A stretch of DNA of 64,000 nt from Celeribacter neptunius. GTDB taxonomy: Bacteria; Pseudomonadota; Alphaproteobacteria; Rhodobacterales; Rhodobacteraceae. The notes under the pieces were generated by a model. That model saw nothing but the letters and a program-made list of their open reading frames with translations. It was not told the origin of the DNA and did not search any database. Each line of letters starts with the position of its first letter. The first letter of the stretch is position 1. The stretch covers positions 62,001-126,000 of the forward strand of contig NZ_FORH01000005.1 of assembly GCF_900113955.1 (NCBI RefSeq). The letters run 5' to 3'. Of this stretch, positions 11,418-19,719 are shown piece after piece. A program made the translations under genes and the position numbers.

Positions 11418-11538
11418 TGAAGTCCGCCGCGAGATGCAGGGCATTGGTGAACAGGGGCGTCAGCGCCGAATGGCCGCCTTCACCATGACAGATCGCCTCG
11501 AAAGCGGCCTTGCCCCTGTGTCCGATGGCGCCCTGCAT
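11415..11538 (-). pseudogene. remnant of an acetylornithine deacetylase-like (M20) gene
   Basis: About 41 codons on the minus strand read GHRGKAAFEAICHGEGGHSA and then PLFTNALHLAADFITR. This closely resembles the segment of ArgE/M20 deacetylases at the start of the dimerisation domain. Nothing of the metal-binding domains is found on either side. On one side it runs straight into the 3' end of the aminopeptidase gene, on the other into low-GC DNA. It is best read as debris left where the island inserted or where a deletion joined two regions. Confidence 0.6.
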
Positions 11539-11625
11539 TTTTCTTTGTTTCCAAAATAACCAAGCAAAGCGTCTACAAATTTAAGGACGCCTCGAAGGAG
11601 CAATCGCAGGTCGCATATTTTTCCG

Positions 11626-12336
11626 TCAATTGTCGTGCGGAAAATCTGCGACAGGGCCATTGGGAAATCTCAGTGGCAATCGATTTTGGCTGTCACATAT
11701 CATTTCGATTTCGGGTATTGAATTTTGACCGAGAAATTCCGTTTGGAATTTCTGATATGGAATGTCCCTTTGAGATTTTTCGAGAGCAAGTCGAGCAAAT
11801 AGGTCCTTTTGGGCATGTCGTATGCGGCGTTCAAACAGTTTCAATTTTCGTTCTTTTTTCGGGGGGGGGACCTGCGAGCCTGATGTCGATGCGGCCCCGA
11901 ATTTACTATCGGAGTTTGTGCTTCCCATCCGATAGACGGCACCAGCAAAGGGGATCGGGCGAAAGGGCAAATCTTCGCGGACTGCGCGATGAACAACAGT
12001 TATATGGCTTCCGAGATCCGAGATGAATGCCTCGTCCTGGCCGTTCATGACCGGACCGCGCCCTCGCATGAAATCGACAGAAACAAGTAAGGAAGTGCCG
12101 CATATGGTATGAAACTCGTTGCTCGGTAGGATGACATTCTTCTCTACGTCCCAAATATAGCCGGCGTTGACATGACAACCAGACGGAACCTCTGTTGTGG
12201 AAACGAAGTCCGCGAGTCTGGAGCGAGGCTCGTCACTCGGCACAGCTCGAAACACTGAGCCCATGCCGATCCCGCGCCAAATGGCGTAAGCAACTGCCGA
12301 ACTCCGGTCGCGAATGGATGAAAGTTCAGTGGCAGG
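11626..12336 (-). pseudogene. truncated glycosyltransferase (C-terminal part), possibly GT2-like
   Basis: An open frame of 237 codons; the first ATG is at 12264, but similarity-like sequence (IRDRSSAVAYAIWRGIGMGS) extends upstream to the TGA at 12337-12339, which is the stop of the preceding glycosyltransferase in the same frame. Segments such as RLADFV, GYIWDV, FHTICGTSLLV and DLGSHITV recall the C-terminal half of glycosyltransferases whose DxD metal site stands just before RLADFV; here that place reads VPSDEP. The N-terminal nucleotide-sugar domain is absent. I cannot name the sugar and the family is a judgement from pattern. A nine-base G/C tract lies inside. Confidence 0.45.
11861..11869. 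repeat. nine-base homopolymer (G on +, C on -) inside glycosyltransferase frame
   Basis: Nine consecutive G on the plus strand read as CCC codons (Pro) on the minus strand within the truncated glycosyltransferase. Losing or gaining one base would put a stop codon within about 8-12 codons after the tract. Such tracts are classical slipped-strand switches in surface-sugar genes. Confidence 0.7.
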
Positions 12337-13542
12337 TCAGCTTTTCCGCCGTTTGCGAGCGATGCGGTAAGTCATTCGTAAGGGCCCTCGATGTTCGCGC
12401 TTTCCAATACGTGAAGATAGCCATAGCAGTATGTAGGCACACCTATTCCGTGAAAAAAAGTCGATCATTACATGGTCGACGTCAACGTGAGCTGCGCTTC
12501 GAGGTAGGACGGGTAAACTTTGCGCCATAGCCTGTTCTCTTAGGCAGGCGTTATCGTCGAAAACTTTTCTCTCACCTATTGTCGACTTCGGAGCAGTAAG
12601 GAATTTGCGGTCATCTTCAAAGTATTCGTTTAGATAATTCTCAAGCCGAAAACTCTCGCGGGCATTTGAAAAGCTTTTGAGCTCTGCAACTGCATCAGTA
12701 TAACCATTTACTATTTCGTCGAAAATCGTTTCGGCATTTACCTTCCTACCGCAACATCTCCCGGAAAAATTGAACTTTGCGGCATTTTTGAAATTTTCGG
12801 AATTCAACCATCCTGGTCCACCAAAATAATCGTATACATAAGGCGGGCGGCCTGCGGCAATGGCGTATTGAACCGATTTCCCAATTGAGAGGATCAGGTC
12901 ATTCTCGATGACTTCGTTCGGAGTAACTCTTTGATTTTTATACTCTATGCCGCGTCTTGTTACTTGAAAGCCGTTGGCTTCTAGCTTGTCTAGAGCGCGA
13001 ATTACTTCGTTTGGAAAATGATTGGAAATCGCAAGAATCTTTCTTGGGGGATTTCCTGTTACAGGCTCCTTGTAGAATTCGTCAGGTGCCGGATTAGGAA
13101 AAATCCGCACTCTTGCGTCCGATATTCCTAGTTCTTTCAGGGAGTTAATGGTTTCTTCGCTATTGCACAAGATGACGTCAGCAAACCTCGGCTCCACCAC
13201 TGGGCCAGGCTTTTCTAATGGAAAGAACGGTGACAGATGGGCGTAAATAACTTTCGGCAACTCCTGTTTTGCTTCTAGGCTTATTAGCTGGTCTGCGAAC
13301 TGTGAAAGTATTTGATGTTGGCAATAGACAATGTCGAAGTCTGCGATTGCTATATCGTTGCTTTTGGTTGCAATGCTGATGCCGGTATCTTTCAATGGGG
13401 AGACAATCAAATCACTGACTTCATTTGCAAAAATGGTAACTTTATGGCCTCGTTTTGTCAGCGCCTCTGCAAGTTCAATAATAATAGTTTCGCTACCGCT
13501 CCATTGGAAAAGATGATTTGTAAGCAATAGTGTTTGGGGCAT
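12337..13542 (-). CDS. GT-B fold glycosyltransferase
   Basis: A 401-residue protein with the two-domain layout of GT-B (GT4-like) enzymes. The N-terminus reads TLLLTNHLFQWSGSETIIIE, the usual loop near the acceptor site, followed by RGHKVTIFAN. A linker SEETINSLKELG and VRIFPNPAP, equivalent to the family's VIPNG motif, leads into the second domain. The ATG at 13542 follows AGGAG by 8 bases; a TTG one codon upstream is possible. The last 60 or so residues are basic and do not look like part of the fold, suggesting the natural C-terminus was replaced. Low GC and rare codons mark it as acquired. Acceptor and sugar are unknown. Confidence 0.7.
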   Translation of the reverse strand: MPQTLLLTNHLFQWSGSETIIIELAEALTKRGHKVTIFANEVSDLIVSPLKDTGISIATKSNDIAIADFDIVYCQHQILSQFADQLISLEAKQELPKVIYAHLSPFFPLEKPGPVVEPRFADVILCNSEETINSLKELGISDARVRIFPNPAPDEFYKEPVTGNPPRKILAISNHFPNEVIRALDKLEANGFQVTRRGIEYKNQRVTPNEVIENDLILSIGKSVQYAIAAGRPPYVYDYFGGPGWLNSENFKNAAKFNFSGRCCGRKVNAETIFDEIVNGYTDAVAELKSFSNARESFRLENYLNEYFEDDRKFLTAPKSTIGERKVFDDNACLREQAMAQSLPVLPRSAAHVDVDHVMIDFFSRNRCAYILLWLSSRIGKREHRGPLRMTYRIARKRRKS

Positions 13543-13704
13543 CAATAAACTCCTAGAGTGTCTTTGGGCGATGCTATTTATGCCCTAACAGATTTTCGTT
13601 TTGGCGGTTTCACTTCTGAAGATACCTGACCAATACGACGAGTTACATCAAGAGGTTTATGGAGGCATTTAGATAGTGTCTGGCCTGCCCCTTGGATTTC
13701 ACGT

Positions 13705-13923
13705 TTATAAGCTCGCGCTGTTCAGGTTTTTGTCCTCTTTTGACCATTGATGATATTCCCAGGGTGTGAGCCCGTCGAGGTTAGAATGTAGGTGCTCGGT
13801 GATGGTTATGGTCGTCGTGTTAAGCGCTGATCTGGGCGCGAGCACGGAGCTGATCATCTGCGCCATCATTGCGGCTTTTGGGTAGCGAGCATGTACCTCG
13901 GCTTGTAAGAGCTTTGGTTCCAA
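13705..13923 (-). pseudogene. transposase remnant (C-terminal scrap, IS3-like)
   Basis: A 72-codon frame ends with HSNLDGLTPWEYHQWSKED, which resembles the last residues of IS3-family transposases (the RPHSALDGLTPxEY region). The expected RPH and catalytic Glu are missing, and no inverted repeats flank it. It overlaps the promoter region of the next gene on the other strand. It supports past IS activity in this island, but the family assignment is tentative. Confidence 0.4.
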
Positions 13924-13934
13924 GTTAGGTGCTT

Positions 13935-15086
13935 ATGAGATTGATATTGTCGGATCGTAGCATGTCACGCAAAACACCTATTCTTTGCCGGATTTTTTTT
14001 AAGAAAGCAGGCCCGCCTAGGGGCTATTTTGTGCGGAATTTTCTAACGCAAGAAATGCAGCTGAAATCGGGGATTAAGCTCCTCTATGCCTTTCCTGGGT
14101 TTCGCCGTAGTTTTGAGCGCGCTTTGCCAAAGCCTGTTGGTAAGAGATATCAGCAATACGCCGAAAACGCGTCTGTAGATTTTTCCAATTTCTCAGAGAT
14201 TGTGATTGTAACGCCTCCGCAAACATCTTTCATCGCGCAGTTGCTGGCGGCGCAATTGACACAATTGGGGGTGGTTTGCAGGACAGTGGCGAACTATAGC
14301 GCAGATGCACATGATCCAACTGCTCTCTACATTGTTTTTTCCTTGTTTCATCATGAGACTCTCCCTCCAGCGTCACAGCGGATTGCCTTTCAGGTGGAGC
14401 AAAAAGAGCAAACACATTACTTTACCCCCCTCTATTTGGCCGGCTTAAACGAGTCTTTGGCGGTTATCGATTACTCGCGAGAGAATATAGAGTTTTTGCG
14501 CAATTTGGATTGTGTTTGGTTGTCGCCAGGCGAGCTTCTGATCAAGCGCATATTTTTTTACCCGATTGCACCTATGCCTCAGGGCGACACATATGCCGAT
14601 CGAGAGGGTATATTGTTTTACGGTGCGATGACCCCCTATCGCAGTAAAATCTTGGACGAGCTGAAAAAGACGCACGATATCGAAGTTGTAACCGACCTCT
14701 TCGGGCAGGCTCTAAAAGACAAGCTGGCGCGAGCCAAAGTTGTTTTGAATATTCATCGATCTCAAAGGGCGATACTTGAAACCACGCGGGTTTCTGAGTG
14801 CCTGTCCTTTGGTGCACGTGTGGTTTCGGAAGATGTGGTCAATCAGGGTGAATTTCCCGAGCTTGAAGAGCTGATCGATTTTGCGCCTGCTGGCGACATT
14901 GATGCGCTTTCGGAAGCGCTGAACAAAGTTTTGCGCACGCCTCATGATCAGACGCCGGAGGTCGAAGCCCTCTATCAAAGCAGTTTGTTACATCTTGTAG
15001 AGATACTGGACGACTTGGGTATTCCATACCAAAAGTCGGCGGTTGCATCGCATGATGACAGCGCGGCCTCTGCGCCTGCGGATTAG
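13935..15086 (+). CDS. GT-B-like glycosyltransferase, function unknown
   Basis: A 383-residue protein with an N-terminal extension of about 65 residues, then a Rossmann-like start (FSEIVIVTPPQTSFIAQLLA). The second half shows EGILFYGAMTPYRSKILDEL, LARAKVVLNIHRS and RVSECLSFGARVVSED, the order seen in the C-terminal domain of GT4/CgeB-like glycosyltransferases, where the last segment binds the nucleotide sugar. No membrane helices. ATG 13935 has AGG 5 bases upstream; ATG 13962 is an equally possible start. The reading is moderately AT-rich with a few runs of T, like the rest of the island. It converges with the family-25 gene. Confidence 0.6.
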   Translation: MRLILSDRSMSRKTPILCRIFFKKAGPPRGYFVRNFLTQEMQLKSGIKLLYAFPGFRRSFERALPKPVGKRYQQYAENASVDFSNFSEIVIVTPPQTSFIAQLLAAQLTQLGVVCRTVANYSADAHDPTALYIVFSLFHHETLPPASQRIAFQVEQKEQTHYFTPLYLAGLNESLAVIDYSRENIEFLRNLDCVWLSPGELLIKRIFFYPIAPMPQGDTYADREGILFYGAMTPYRSKILDELKKTHDIEVVTDLFGQALKDKLARAKVVLNIHRSQRAILETTRVSECLSFGARVVSEDVVNQGEFPELEELIDFAPAGDIDALSEALNKVLRTPHDQTPEVEALYQSSLLHLVEILDDLGIPYQKSAVASHDDSAASAPAD

Positions 15087-15158
15087 CGTTATGGGCGTCG
15101 TTTTGTCGTGTTTGCTGCCCGACAAATCCGGGCTGCTTTGGCTGAGGCTTGTTACGGC

Positions 15159-15932
15159 CTAATGCCTATAGGACGCAAGATTTCTCTTGGCGGCGCGTTT
15201 GTCGGCCCAGAGCCGGCGATGTTTGCGGAAATGATAGAACTGCGCCCGCGATGTGTCTTGTCCCACTTTCGAGCGCGCAATATCGCTATCGGTCCCTGTT
15301 GTGGTGATCGGCGGTTCGATGAAACCATATCCCGCATCGGTCTCGCAATTCCAGCGACGCAGGAAATGATCGATCGGCATGTAGATGTGATGCGCCGTTT
15401 CCAGAAACCGGGTGGCGCCTTCACGCGACCAAAGAATGGCCGTCGTCGTATCGGGAAAGTAATGCGCGCGGCACAGGACCCGGGTTTCAGCCCCGGAGAC
15501 AAACTCTGCAACCTGGCTGCCGAAACGTTTCACGGGACGTCCGAGGTTGACCATGTGCCATCCCGGTTCATGTCCGGCCTCGAAATGCTCGAGTAGGTGC
15601 AACAGTGTCGGACCGGCGTCGGGCTTGAGCAAAAGATCATCTTCCAGGCTCAGTCCATAAGGGGCGCTTGAGGCGAGGAAACGCTTTGCCGCATTGATGT
15701 GGCTGAAATAACAGCCCAACTCGCCACCTGACAATTTTCGCCCAAACCAGGCGCGAGCTTTGCGTTCGTCATATTCGGGAAAACTCAGAGGATCTGCCTG
15801 CCTTCCGTCGAACGCGGAAAGGCGTTCAAATGGAATATGCGCTGCATCCAATTGCTCTTTGGCGGACTGATAACGCTGATCACTGGAGTCCAGATTGATC
15901 AAAAAAACTTTGAGATCATTAAAGTTATGCAT
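15159..15932 (-). CDS. glycosyltransferase family 25 (LPS/LOS biosynthesis)
   Basis: A 257-residue enzyme of the family that adds galactose or similar sugars to lipooligosaccharide. The N-terminus (VFLINLDSSDQRYQSAKEQL) and IPFERLSAFDGR are the family signature, GELGCYFSHINA follows, and LEDDLLL supplies the acidic metal site. GC content is higher than in the rest of the island. The ATG lies inside ATGCATAA, overlapping the stop of a truncated upstream frame, with GGAGGCGGAG as ribosome site, so it was once translationally coupled to a partner gene. It probably acts on the inner face of the inner membrane. Confidence 0.88.
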   Translation of the reverse strand: MHNFNDLKVFLINLDSSDQRYQSAKEQLDAAHIPFERLSAFDGRQADPLSFPEYDERKARAWFGRKLSGGELGCYFSHINAAKRFLASSAPYGLSLEDDLLLKPDAGPTLLHLLEHFEAGHEPGWHMVNLGRPVKRFGSQVAEFVSGAETRVLCRAHYFPDTTTAILWSREGATRFLETAHHIYMPIDHFLRRWNCETDAGYGFIEPPITTTGTDSDIARSKVGQDTSRAQFYHFRKHRRLWADKRAAKRNLASYRH

Positions 15933-16155
15933 ATGCTCCGCCTCCGCAGGTGAGAAAACTATAGTCAGCTTCGCGTATCAAATCGCCGCTTTGTCGGCGA
16001 CAGAACTGAATGAAACGCGCCTGAGATAAGTTGAGCGACATATCTCCCCACGAGTTAATGTGAAGCATCACATCACTTGAATATCTAGGTTGAGGGAGAC
16101 CGGCAACCGGGAATCTGAACCGATCTGGGGAGCTTCCTGTTGGAGACGGCTCCAT
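15925..16155 (-). pseudogene. 3' fragment of an unidentified gene upstream of the GT25 gene
   Basis: About 47 codons of protein-like sequence (MLHINSWGDMSLNLSQARFI onward) end in CGGGAYA and a TAA that overlaps the start of the glycosyltransferase. The overlap shows this end is a genuine gene end. Upstream of about 16080 the frame continues but looks non-coding, while a different frame (toward 16463) is open there, so the gene was cut off or frameshifted. I do not recognise the family. Confidence 0.4.
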
Positions 16156-16437
16156 AGAAATTCACCTGCGCCCAGCGATATTTTCTCCGGTTTGCGACGA
16201 TCCGACGACAGATCATCTGGGTCCGTCGGCGGCCTGATATGAGAGAGCTGAGCGGAAATCAAATTGCGATACAATTCTGTGCGAATGCGCGGGGTCCTGA
16301 TGAGCAATTGGGAAATGATGGTCCGCCGCATCGATTGCGGTCGGCGCTCACGGCTGCGGAGTTGACACGCGATCCGGCGCGTGTCGAAGACAGGGCGACA
16401 CCGAATTTGATGGCCTGTCTGGCGCGAGGAGATCCAG

Positions 16438-17364
16438 ATGAATGGCGGCAAGCCTCTGACCACCCGTGAGTTTCATGTCCTGTTGCACCTGCTCGAGGAA
16501 CGCAGCGTGACGCGGACCGCCGAGGCGCTCGATCTGAACCAACCCTATGTCAGCCTGGTGCTGAAACGCCTGCGCGAGGCAACCGGCGATCCGATCCTCG
16601 TGCGCAGCGGCGCGAAACTGGTTCTCACGGTCCGCGGCGAACAGATGATCGCGCCGTTGCGCGATGTGCTCAAAGGGGTTGATGCGATCGTCGGCCCCCC
16701 TGCGCAATTCGATCCGACGACCGCGACCGGCGAGTTTCGCATCGCCTCTGCCGATTGCATGGAGGCGATCATCCTGCCGTCCCTGATTGCCCGGCTGCAG
16801 TCCGCGGCCCCCGGGGTGCGCGTGGTTGTCCGCGCGGTTGATCAGGCCTTTGATTACGCCGGCGCGCTCGAGCGCGACGAGCTCGATGTGGTGATCAGCA
16901 ATTGGCCCGGGGCGCCGCAGCATCTGAAGACCGCGCGGCTGCTCAGCGAGGAGGTGGTCTGTCTCTTCGGTCCGGAACATCCGTTCGCCGGGCAGGAAAG
17001 GATCACGCTTCAAGACTATCTCGCCGCCGATCATCTGGCGCCGGTGGCGCGCTCGAAAGCCGACCCCGGGCCGATCGACAGTCACTTGGCAGAGGCCGGC
17101 CTCAAACGCGATATCCGGGTGATGCTGCCGGAGTTCAACCTGATCCCGCATATGTTGATGAAAGGCCAGCTGGTCTTTACCAGCAGCGCCAATTTCGCCC
17201 GATATCAGAGCTCGATCCTGCCGCTGTCGAGCCGGCCGGCTCCGGCGGAATGCGGCAGTCTGGATTTCTACCTGCTCTGGCACGAACGCGCTCAGGCCGA
17301 TGCCCGCAATACCTGGCTGCGGCAACAGGTGATGGCCGTGGCCCGTGAATTGAAATCCATATAG
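16438..17364 (+). CDS. LysR-family transcriptional regulator (NodD-like branch)
   Basis: A 308-residue regulator with an N-terminal winged helix-turn-helix (about residues 8-65: RTAEALDLNQPYVSLVLKRL) and a periplasmic-binding-like effector domain starting near TGEFRIASADCMEAIILPSL. A GAGGAG ribosome site lies 5 bases before the ATG. It is followed in the same direction, after 152 bases that include a perfect palindrome, by the cyclo-ligase-like gene and the BMP transporter, so it probably controls them in response to the imported compound or a product of it. Confidence 0.88.
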   Translation: MNGGKPLTTREFHVLLHLLEERSVTRTAEALDLNQPYVSLVLKRLREATGDPILVRSGAKLVLTVRGEQMIAPLRDVLKGVDAIVGPPAQFDPTTATGEFRIASADCMEAIILPSLIARLQSAAPGVRVVVRAVDQAFDYAGALERDELDVVISNWPGAPQHLKTARLLSEEVVCLFGPEHPFAGQERITLQDYLAADHLAPVARSKADPGPIDSHLAEAGLKRDIRVMLPEFNLIPHMLMKGQLVFTSSANFARYQSSILPLSSRPAPAECGSLDFYLLWHERAQADARNTWLRQQVMAVARELKSI

Positions 17365-17376
17365 TTTCGGCCGGGA

Positions 17377-17396
17377 CTATATCGAAAACGATATAG
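17377..17396. promoter_or_regulatory. perfect palindrome, candidate LysR operator
   Basis: CTATATCG-AAAA-CGATATAG, an 8-base inverted repeat with a four-base spacer, lies 12 bases after the regulator's stop codon. A related half site CCATATAG stands at 17358-17365. A LysR recognition site plus activation site arrangement is consistent with this layout, 120-140 bases before the next start codon. Confidence 0.6.
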
Positions 17397-17516
17397 AGTA
17401 TTTACCGCTTCGCCGACTCCCGGACGCGGCGGCGGGATTCTAGTCTTTCTGCATACGCGAAATAAACACGGGCGCCGCCATGAGCGTGCGCCGGACAGAA
17501 AGCAGCAGGACGCAGA

Positions 17517-18332
17517 ATGACACATTCCACGATGCAATCGACGCTGGTGGCAACAGAGGCCGAGAAATCCGGCCGCTGGGCCGGGCGCAATGCCGACAAG
17601 GATCGGCTGCGCCAGGAGATCTGGCAGGCGCTGGAGGACAGTGGCATGAATGTCGGCCCGGTCTGGAGCCGGATCTCGAATTGGGTCGGCGCCGATGTCG
17701 CGGCCAAGCGGCTGTCGCAGCTCGGGATCTGGTCCGCGGCGCAGGTGGTGAAATGCAACCCCGATCCACCGCAGATTCCGGTGCGGCTGCGCGCGCTCTA
17801 CGACGGTAAGACCGTGCTGATGCCGGTGCCGGAATTCGGCACGGGGGATCTGCCTTGGGTGCTGCTCGACCCGAAAGAACTCGAACGCCAGGGCGTGCAA
17901 TTCGAACTGGCGGCAACCTCGGTGGGGGCGGTGCAGGTCGGGCCGAAACTCTCTTTCGAGGATCTGCCCGAGATCGATCTGGCGGTCTGTGGCTGTGTCG
18001 CCGTGACCCGCGCCGGCGGCCGCACCGGCAAGGGCGGCGGCTTTGCCGATCTCGAACTGGGCCTGTTCCGCGATCTTGGAAAGATCGATGCCGGGACCCC
18101 AATCGTGACCACGGTGCATTCCTCGATGGTGGTCGAGGACGCGCGCCTGCCGGTGATGGAACATGACTCGCTGCTGAACTGGATCGTCACCGAAGAGGAG
18201 GCGATCGAGACCCGGCCGAAGGGGCCGCAGCCGGGCGGGGTGAACTGGGACCTTGTGCTGCCCGAACAGTTCGAAAGCATCTGGTTCCTGAAAGAGCTGA
18301 AAGACAAGATTCTCGCTGCGAAGGCGAGCTAG
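17517..18332 (+). CDS. 5-formyltetrahydrofolate cyclo-ligase-like protein
   Basis: A 271-residue cytoplasmic protein of the MTHFS fold. The N-terminal NADKDRLRQEIWQAL helix and the phosphate loop GGRTGKGGGFADLELGLF align with the family. In true cyclo-ligases the loop reads GxRLGYGGGYYDR; the change of YYDR to FADLE suggests a paralogue with a different reaction. A stretch around PWVLLDPKELERQG replaces the usual substrate region. It precedes, by 173 bases, a BMP-type ABC importer, and the LysR regulator precedes it. It probably acts on the imported compound or a folate or pterin derivative; the reaction is unknown. Confidence 0.75.
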   Translation: MTHSTMQSTLVATEAEKSGRWAGRNADKDRLRQEIWQALEDSGMNVGPVWSRISNWVGADVAAKRLSQLGIWSAAQVVKCNPDPPQIPVRLRALYDGKTVLMPVPEFGTGDLPWVLLDPKELERQGVQFELAATSVGAVQVGPKLSFEDLPEIDLAVCGCVAVTRAGGRTGKGGGFADLELGLFRDLGKIDAGTPIVTTVHSSMVVEDARLPVMEHDSLLNWIVTEEEAIETRPKGPQPGGVNWDLVLPEQFESIWFLKELKDKILAAKAS

Positions 18333-18505
18333 GCCGGGCTGCCATCGGGCCGCCGGTCTGCAAGGGAGGAGAGCCCTGGGAGGAGAGACAGAGATGCGCG
18401 CGACCGGCTCGCGCGTGTCACAGCCAACGGGATCGCCAACGCGTGACCCGCAACCGACAAAATCATAATATGCCGAAATCCGGCAGCCAACAGACGGAGA
18501 CACCC

Positions 18506-19612
18506 ATGACCATGACATCCCTTTCCCGCCGCAGTCTTTTGAAAAGCGGTGCTGCGGCCCTTGCCGCCTCTGCCCTGCCGCTCGGTGCGGCGCGGGCCCA
18601 GGACGGCATCACCATCGGCGCCATCTATGTCGGCCCGCGCGATGATTTCGGCTGGAACCAATCTCACGCGGCGGCGATGGATATCCTGCGCGAAGTGCCG
18701 GGGGTGAGCGTGGTCGAAGAGGAGAATGTGCCAGAGACCGACGCCGTCGCCAAGTCGATGGAGTCGATGATCAATCTTGACGGGGCCAACCTGATCCTTG
18801 CGACGTCTTTTGGCTATTACAATCCTTTCGTGCTCGACGTTGCGGCGAAATACCCGGAGGTGCAGCTGCGCCATTGCGCGCCGCTTTGGAACCCGGACAC
18901 CGACCCGAAAAACGCCGGCAGCTATTTCAGCTATCTCAATCAGGCGCATTACGTGAACGGTGTCGCCGCGGGTCTTTCGAGCGCCTCGGGCAAGCTCGGT
19001 TTCATCGCCGCCAAACCGGTTCAGACCGTGCTGTCGAACTGCAACTCCTTCCTTCTGGGCGCGCGCAGCGTCAATCCCAATGCCACGGTGCAGGTGATCT
19101 TCACCGGCTCCTGGTCGATGCCGGTGCGCGAGGCCGAGGCCACCAATGCGCTCATTGATGCCGATTGCGATGTGATCTCGTGTCATGTCGACAGTCCGAA
19201 AGTGGTGATCGAGACCGCCGAGGCGCGCGGCGTCAAAAGCTGTGGCCACAATGCCGATCAACGCGCGCTGGCGCCCAACGGGTTCATCACCGGGGCGGAG
19301 AGCAAATGGTCGACGACCTACAAGATCTATGCCGAGGCGCTGATGAGCGGCGAAACCGTGCCGAACCTGATCGCCGGCGGCTATCACAACGACATGGTGA
19401 TGAACACGCCCTTTGGCGCCGGCGCCACGCCGGAGGCGATCACGGCGGCGGGCGCGGCGATCGAGGCGCTCAAGGGCGGCAAGCCGATCTATGTCGGCCC
19501 GCTGAAGGACAACACCGGCAAGCTTGTCATCGAAGGCGAGATGGACAATTACGCGCCGGAGCTCGAAAAGATGAATTACCTGCTCGACGGTGTCATCGGC
19601 TCGACCACATGA
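18506..19612 (+). CDS. BMP-family ABC transporter substrate-binding protein
   Basis: A 368-residue exported binding protein of the basic membrane protein/PnrA class, which mostly binds nucleosides or related rings. The N-terminus has a Tat-like signal (SRRSLLKSGAAALAASALPL) with cleavage near ARAQD. The mature part begins ITIGAIYVGPRDDFGWNQSH, the family signature, and contains LILATSFGYYNP. The ATG at 18506 follows GGAG by 7 bases; longer readings would put 21 residues before the signal. It heads the importer set that continues with two permeases and a double ATPase. Confidence 0.88.
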   Translation: MTMTSLSRRSLLKSGAAALAASALPLGAARAQDGITIGAIYVGPRDDFGWNQSHAAAMDILREVPGVSVVEEENVPETDAVAKSMESMINLDGANLILATSFGYYNPFVLDVAAKYPEVQLRHCAPLWNPDTDPKNAGSYFSYLNQAHYVNGVAAGLSSASGKLGFIAAKPVQTVLSNCNSFLLGARSVNPNATVQVIFTGSWSMPVREAEATNALIDADCDVISCHVDSPKVVIETAEARGVKSCGHNADQRALAPNGFITGAESKWSTTYKIYAEALMSGETVPNLIAGGYHNDMVMNTPFGAGATPEAITAAGAAIEALKGGKPIYVGPLKDNTGKLVIEGEMDNYAPELEKMNYLLDGVIGSTT

Positions 19613-19663
19613 TCGCTTCGCCGGGGCGGTCGATCGGGCCGGCCCGGCGCCGCTGTTGGCCGG

Positions 19664-19683
19664 CCAGGGGTTTCGGGCCCTGG
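19664..19683 (+). other. intercistronic hairpin after the BMP gene
   Basis: CCAGGG and CCCTGG can pair across a short loop, within a GC-rich gap that also holds two self-complementary GGCCGGCC-like stretches at 19637-19664. No T run follows. It resembles the hairpins after the other binding-protein genes in the window. Confidence 0.45.
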
Positions 19684-19719
19684 CGGCTTTGACTTTCGTA
19701 TTGGACCGTATCTGCCTTC

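Larger units (their letters stand above)
11539..16300. other. low-GC genomic island with glycosyltransferases and gene remnants
   Basis: From about 11539 the base composition drops sharply to AT-rich sequence with rarely used codons (ATA, AAA, TTA), and it returns to the GC-rich background near 16300. The stretch holds two or three glycosyltransferase genes on mixed strands, truncated genes at both ends and a transposase scrap, all signs of horizontal transfer followed by decay. The gap 13546-13704 and the stretch 16156-16437 contain no gene I can support. Borders are approximate and no attachment repeats were found. Confidence 0.7.

Noticed and set aside
16068-16469. Open frames of 76 and 131 codons on both strands before the first LysR gene
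   Set aside because: Neither has a ribosome site or recognisable sequence; the minus frame may contain the disrupted upstream part of the fragment at 15925-16155, but this cannot be shown.
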